Below the pieces are notes generated by a model. That model was not told the origin of the DNA. It made no database searches and saw nothing but the letters and a program-made list of their open reading frames with translations. From Minisyncoccota bacterium (GTDB lineage Bacteria; Patescibacteriota; Minisyncoccia; Phycocordibacterales; UBA2100), in the NCBI GenBank assembly GCA_016763615.1, contig JAESTJ010000044.1, positions 1-10,645 of the forward strand: a DNA stretch of 10,645 nucleotides, read 5' to 3'. How positions within the stretch are numbered: position 1 is the stretch's first letter; each line of letters begins with the position of its first letter. The position numbers were made by a program, and so were the translations under genes. Shown here in pieces: positions 7,368 through 10,645 of this stretch.

Positions 7368-9355
7368 CCAGCAGCAGTCTTTACTGTTGCCATATCCATT
7401 TCTACCATTTTTGCAACTGCCTTGGTATGACTCTTAACAAACTGGTCTGAAATATCTTTGATTTGTTTCTTAATACTTTTAGGAGTAATTCCGTGCTTCT
7501 TATTGTGAGCCACTTGGCGCTCCCGTCGGCTGTTTGTTTCATCTAATGCTCGTTGCATTGAACCGGTGACATTGTCAGCGTACAAAATAACTCTACCGCG
7601 TACATTTCGTGCCGCGCGCCCGATTGTTTGAATTAACGCTGTATCACTGCGCAAGAATCCTTCTTTGTCGGCGTCCATAATAGCTACGAGTTCTACTTCT
7701 GGTAAATCTAACCCTTCTCGCAAAAGGTTCACTCCAACAAGTACATCAAATTCACCACGTCTAAAATCGGTGAGAATCTTAATTCTATCGACTGTTTTTA
7801 CGTCACTGTGCATGTATTCAGCCTTCATGTTGTTATCTTTCAAAAATTCGGTCAGGTCTTCGGCCATCTTCTTAGTTAAGACAGTCACAAGCGAGCGAGC
7901 GTCGCTTTTGGTTACCTTAGTTGCCTCTTTCATAAAATCCTTAACCTGTCCTGCATATTTTCCATTTGAGACGATGGGACGAACATCAACCTGAGGGTCT
8001 ACAAGACCCGTTGGCCGAATAATTTGCTCCACTACGGAACAACTTTTAGGGTGGATGCGTGAAGCCCTTTTATGAACCTCTGTATGGTCTTTCATTTTAT
8101 ATGAGTTGTGTAATGGACACACCTTATCGCTACTGTGCTCTAGTTCATATTTTCCCGGTGTCGCGCTCACATAAATTGCTTCCCCTATTCGTTCTTCGAA
8201 TTCCTCAAAATTAAGTGGGCGATTGTCGCGTGCTGAAGGAAGACGGAATCCATGCTCAACAAGAACATCCTTACGCGCCCGGTCCCCTGCTTGCATTCCT
8301 GCAATTTGTGGCAATGTAACATGCGACTCATCGATGACAGTGAGAAAGTCAGGCGAGCCATCTTTCTTCTTAGGGAAATATGAAATAAGTGTATATGGAG
8401 GCTCACCTGTTTTTCGTCTATCGAAATGAAGTGAATAATTCTCAATACCACTACAATAGCCAATTTCCTTAATTCGTGCCAAATCTTGCCGCGTGCGTCG
8501 ACTAAGGCGCTCTGCATCAAGCTCATTACCTGAACGTCGTAGATACGCGAGTCTTTCCTTTAATTCTGCCGCGATATCTTTCATGGCTTCTTCCCGTACA
8601 CCTTCAGGAGTTACGAAGTGACGCGCAGGAAACACGATAACTTCCTCTTTCTCTGCCTGAATCTCTCTCGTTATTGCATCGAGAAGTTCAATCTTTACAA
8701 TTTTTTCACCAGAAAAATGCAAACGAAAAATTACTTCCTCATTCGAGGGCATAATTTCAATAGTATTACCAAGGGCACGAAAAGAGCCTGGCTTTAGATC
8801 TCCAGCTACTCTTTCAAAATGCATTTCTACCAACTCACGGATAAGAACTTTTCTTGTCCGTTCTTGACCTTTTTGCAAGGTAAGAATTGTTTTTGCGTAC
8901 TCTTCAGGTGAGCCTAAGCCATATATAGCGGAAACTGATGCTACTACTATTACATCTTTTCTGGTAAGAAGAGCCTGAGTTGCAGCGTGGCGGAGTCTCC
9001 CGATTTCTTCGTTAATTTGGGCCTCTTTTTCAATAAAGGTATCAGTGATGGCGACATACGCTTCAGGCTGATAGTAATCATAGTAGGAAACAAAATAATG
9101 AACTTCGTTGTCTGGAAAAAATTCTCTAAATTCTGCTGTCAACTGGGCTGCGAGAGTTTTGTTGTGTGCTATGACAAGAGTCGCCTTACCTGTATTTTGT
9201 ATTACGTTCGCAATTGTATATGTTTTCCCCGTTCCTGTGGCACCCAGAAGAGTTTGGTGTCGTTTAGCAGTCTTTACTCCTTTTACCAACTCTAAAATAG
9301 CATTAGGTTGGTCGCCCGCGGGTAGATATGGTTTGTGTAATTTGAATTCATTCAT
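7352..9355 (-). CDS. uvrB: UvrB, excinuclease ABC subunit B (main frame, ends before the UVR domain)
   Basis: UvrB is the helicase-like subunit that verifies damage and recruits UvrC. Over 667 residues it shows Walker A GATGTGKT at 38-45, the damage-probing beta-hairpin YYDYYQPEAY at 91-100, the Walker B-type IDESH at 341-345, SATPG at 397-401, VGVNLLREGLDLPEV at 540-554 and QTIGRAARN at 576-584. The conserved HGITPKSI lies near 621-628. A stretch at about 406-440 between YELEHS and VVEQIIRPTG is extra relative to E. coli and holds C413, H416, H424, H428, H435 and C439. The frame ends at TGA 7352-7354, just before the expected UVR domain, which continues in the -1 frame. The start is the ATG at 9353-9355, where homology begins. 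An in-frame start at 9436 would translate a palindrome and is rejected. There is no clear ribosome binding site. Confidence 0.96.
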   Translation of the reverse strand: MNEFKLHKPYLPAGDQPNAILELVKGVKTAKRHQTLLGATGTGKTYTIANVIQNTGKATLVIAHNKTLAAQLTAEFREFFPDNEVHYFVSYYDYYQPEAYVAITDTFIEKEAQINEEIGRLRHAATQALLTRKDVIVVASVSAIYGLGSPEEYAKTILTLQKGQERTRKVLIRELVEMHFERVAGDLKPGSFRALGNTIEIMPSNEEVIFRLHFSGEKIVKIELLDAITREIQAEKEEVIVFPARHFVTPEGVREEAMKDIAAELKERLAYLRRSGNELDAERLSRRTRQDLARIKEIGYCSGIENYSLHFDRRKTGEPPYTLISYFPKKKDGSPDFLTVIDESHVTLPQIAGMQAGDRARKDVLVEHGFRLPSARDNRPLNFEEFEERIGEAIYVSATPGKYELEHSSDKVCPLHNSYKMKDHTEVHKRASRIHPKSCSVVEQIIRPTGLVDPQVDVRPIVSNGKYAGQVKDFMKEATKVTKSDARSLVTVLTKKMAEDLTEFLKDNNMKAEYMHSDVKTVDRIKILTDFRRGEFDVLVGVNLLREGLDLPEVELVAIMDADKEGFLRSDTALIQTIGRAARNVRGRVILYADNVTGSMQRALDETNSRRERQVAHNKKHGITPKSIKKQIKDISDQFVKSHTKAVAKMVEMDMATVKTAAGKKNF

Positions 9356-9379
9356 ATGTCTATATTTGAGGTTGACCTG

Positions 9380-9420
9380 CCCCGTAGCCAAGCGAACCGC
9401 GCGAGCTTGTGGTACTGGGG
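9380..9420. repeat. REP-like imperfect palindrome upstream of uvrB
   Basis: CCCCGTAGCCAAGC at 9380-9393 pairs with GCTTGTGGTACTGGGG at 9405-9420. The stem has bulged T bases at 9410 and 9416 and a G-G mismatch at 9387/9412, around an 11-nt GC-rich loop. The same stem occurs in opposite orientation at 3854-3903, with a C-C mismatch at the matching place on the other strand. It ends about 25 nt before the uvrB ATG. The right arm overlaps a second short palindrome, CTGGGGTCCCCAG (9415-9427). Confidence 0.7.
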
Positions 9421-9487
9421 TCCCCAGCTGGCTCATATGGTCTATGTAGTTTAAATTTTGTTTTGCTCACTTCACTACTTTACGGTA

Positions 9488-9520
9488 CAAAACGAAAGCC
9501 GGCAACTTTAGCCGGCTTTC
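9488..9520 (-). terminator. Intrinsic terminator of the FKBP gene
   Basis: On the minus strand GAAAGCCGGC (9520-9511) and GCCGGCTTTC (9503-9494) form a perfect 10-bp stem around a 7-nt loop, followed by GTTTTG. It begins 21 nt after the FKBP stop codon and separates that gene from uvrB. The plus-strand side lacks a close T-run, so it should act mainly on minus-strand transcripts. Confidence 0.85.
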
Positions 9521-9541
9521 AATAGGGTATTTTAGATAATT

Positions 9542-10051
9542 TTAACGAACGTCGAGCAAAACAATATCGAAAGTAAGTATCGAATTGGCAGGAATAATTA
9601 CTCTTCCAGATGTATCTGCAATTTCTTGCTCCCCATATGCCAACTCGGCTGGAATAGTTAGTCGTCGAGTGCCTCCTACGCGCATACCTACGAGTCCCAA
9701 GTCCCACCCAGTGATAACTTCACCCGTTCCCAAATTAACAATAAACGGAGTGTCACTGTTTGTTGAGGTATCGAACGTTGTTCCATCTTCCAGTTGTCCA
9801 ACATAGTGAACGTAAATCGTATCACCAAGATTTGCCTCCTTGCCATCTCCATCTACTAAGTCTTGTATTTCTAGATCTAGAAAGACTCCTTGGTTCTCAT
9901 ATGTTGAGCTATATACCGAAGCTTCATTCGAATTAGATTGGATTCCAAAGCTGTTACCATTAGCTGCCAAAAATACTATAGTTAGAAATACAAAAGCCAC
10001 TAACACGGCAAGGGTGATTGCTATTTTCTCCTCTCGGGTATGTTTCCTCAT
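9542..10051 (-). CDS. Membrane-anchored FKBP-type peptidyl-prolyl cis-trans isomerase
   Basis: This protein catalyses cis-trans isomerisation of prolyl bonds, probably outside the membrane, where it would help secreted proteins fold. The 169 residues start with a short basic stretch (MRKHTREEK) and one hydrophobic segment at about 10-30 with no clear cleavage site, so an N-in membrane anchor is likely. A Ser/Asn-rich spacer follows, then one FKBP domain from about 60 to the end. The residues lining the active site of human FKBP12 are all represented: Y83, F93, D94, F103, V112, I113, W116, Y139 and F161. I prefer the ATG at 10049-10051. A GTG at 10075 would add eight residues ahead of the usual basic start. 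It has its own terminator downstream. The Pro-rich secreted protein encoded nearby could be a client, but that is inference from position only. Confidence 0.92.
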   Translation of the reverse strand: MRKHTREEKIAITLAVLVAFVFLTIVFLAANGNSFGIQSNSNEASVYSSTYENQGVFLDLEIQDLVDGDGKEANLGDTIYVHYVGQLEDGTTFDTSTNSDTPFIVNLGTGEVITGWDLGLVGMRVGGTRRLTIPAELAYGEQEIADTSGRVIIPANSILTFDIVLLDVR

Positions 10052-10060
10052 ATCGTTGTG

Positions 10061-10066
10061 TTTATA
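10061..10066 (-). promoter_or_regulatory. Possible -10 element for the FKBP gene
   Basis: TATAAA on the minus strand ends 9 nt before the ATG at 10051, so a transcript starting 6-8 nt downstream would be nearly leaderless. This fits the absence of a Shine-Dalgarno sequence before the ATG. No convincing -35 was found. The alternative GTG start at 10075 would lie upstream of this element. Confidence 0.3.
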
Positions 10067-10095
10067 GTACAACACTTCTGTTAAAAAGATTTAGT

Positions 10096-10184
10096 TATAC
10101 CCAGCACTAACTTTAGTCTGATGGAAAACATGTTTTCTATTCGTTGAGCTTCGCTCAACAAGACCAAAGTTAGTGCTGGGTATA
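10096..10184. repeat. Nested inverted repeat between folD and the FKBP gene
   Basis: The arms at 10096-10119 and 10161-10184 pair over 24 positions with one mismatch (10115/10165). The 41-nt interior contains two further palindromes: GAAAACATGTTTTC at 10124-10137 and GTTGAGCTTCGCTCAAC at 10143-10159. On the minus strand the second has the core GCGAAGC, known as an exceptionally stable DNA mini-hairpin. The outer right arm also overlaps GGGTATACCC (10178-10187). It begins 5 nt after the folD stop. On the minus strand it is followed after about 8 nt by CTTTTT (10088-10083), so it may serve as the folD terminator. The elaborate nesting is more than a simple terminator needs. Confidence 0.75.
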
Positions 10185-10189
10185 CCCAC

Positions 10190-10645
10190 TTACTTGTATA
10201 TACTCCGTACTAAATTCCGAAAAAGAATTGCAACAGTTATTGGTCCAACTCCACCGGGAGTTTTGGAAACTAAACTTGCGTTTGGAATGCAGTCAAGGCA
10301 AATATCACCAGAGAGTGTTCCTTTGGTGCTTGAAGTTCCCGCATCGATAAGTACTACACCCTTTGAAATCTGATCGTGTGTAACTAAATTTGGTATCCCT
10401 ACGCCAGAAACTATAATTTTTGCAGCTTGAATTGCCTCTTTGGAAGTTTTTTTCTTTGTGTTTGTATCTATTATAGTTATGTCAGCTCCACCGTGCTCGA
10501 ATATAGTGCGCACTGGTGCTCCTACGAGCCTCCCTTTTCCTATTATCACTGCCTTTGTTCCTGCAAGGGAAACATGATGTTCCTCTAAAATAGCCTGTAT
10601 AGCACCAGCAACAGGAGGCACAAAGTCTGTATTTGCTACAACAAA
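10190..10645 (-). CDS. folD: FolD, methylenetetrahydrofolate dehydrogenase/cyclohydrolase (3' part)
   Basis: FolD interconverts 5,10-methylene- and 10-formyl-tetrahydrofolate in one-carbon metabolism. Only the last 151 codons lie in the window, and the frame stays open to the right edge, so the N-terminal part with the catalytic lysine is outside. What is visible is the dinucleotide-binding half: PPVAGAIQAIL at the hinge, the binding loop IGKGRLVGAPV, then IVSGVGIPNLVT, VVLIDAGTS and the family signature TPGGVGPITVAILF near the end. The hinge reads PPVAG where typical FolD proteins have PCTPxG, and the loop has GKGRLVG where GRSxIVG is usual, a divergent form. A GTG at 10619-10621 can be read as a start but lies inside the conserved fold and is not the real one. 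The stop is followed by the nested inverted repeat. Confidence 0.93.
   Translation of the reverse strand, partial: FVVANTDFVPPVAGAIQAILEEHHVSLAGTKAVIIGKGRLVGAPVRTIFEHGGADITIIDTNTKKKTSKEAIQAAKIIVSGVGIPNLVTHDQISKGVVLIDAGTSSTKGTLSGDICLDCIPNASLVSKTPGGVGPITVAILFRNLVRSIYK

Noticed and set aside
9356..9436. N-terminal extension of UvrB by 27 residues from an ATG at 9436
   Set aside because: UvrB homology starts at MNEF (9355), and the added residues would come from the palindrome at 9380-9420.
10052..10075. GTG start for the FKBP protein, adding eight residues
   Set aside because: The ATG at 10051 gives a standard short basic N-terminus before the membrane segment, and the candidate -10 would lie inside the extension.
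1..10645. A mobile element, CRISPR array, toxin-antitoxin pair or defence island
   Set aside because: No transposase, integrase, regularly spaced repeats, tRNA or known defence motifs were seen. The gene content is repair, folate, protein folding and one secreted protein.

Overview
The window reads as ordinary chromosome from a small-genome bacterium, most likely of the Candidate Phyla Radiation (Patescibacteria, probably Parcubacteria). This placement rests on protein style, not a database search. UvrA and UvrC are unusually compact, FolD has a divergent motif, starts lack clear Shine-Dalgarno sequences, and one very large secreted protein matches no family I know. The code looks standard, with TAG and TAA stops. 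The only TGA stop is at the early end of uvrB.

Every convincing gene lies on the minus strand, so transcription runs from right to left. In that order: the 3' part of folD (cut by the right edge), a nested inverted repeat, a membrane-anchored FKBP-type prolyl isomerase with a strong intrinsic terminator, uvrB, a 1052-residue secreted protein of unknown function, a 180-bp structured intergenic region, uvrA, and uvrC starting 4 bp after the uvrA stop. The core is therefore a nucleotide excision repair locus encoding all three UvrABC subunits. UvrA and UvrB find the lesion, UvrB holds it, and UvrC makes both incisions. A secreted protein gene is wedged between uvrB and uvrA.

The points most worth a second look follow. 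(1) uvrB stops just before its C-terminal UVR domain, but a convincing UVR domain follows at once in the -1 frame next to an A-rich GGA AAG AAA AAC run. This is a programmed frameshift, a one-base deletion or a sequence error. (2) UvrB carries an extra segment of about 35 residues, rich in Cys and His, inside its second helicase domain. (3) Two copies of one imperfect palindrome, in opposite orientations, sit directly upstream of uvrA and uvrB and share the same stem defects. (4) A 24-bp inverted repeat between folD and the FKBP gene encloses two smaller palindromes, giving a cruciform-like layout. (5) The secreted protein shows internally repeated helical segments, repeated linkers and a duplicated C-terminal module. 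I see no tRNA, rRNA, CRISPR array, insertion sequence or defence system.
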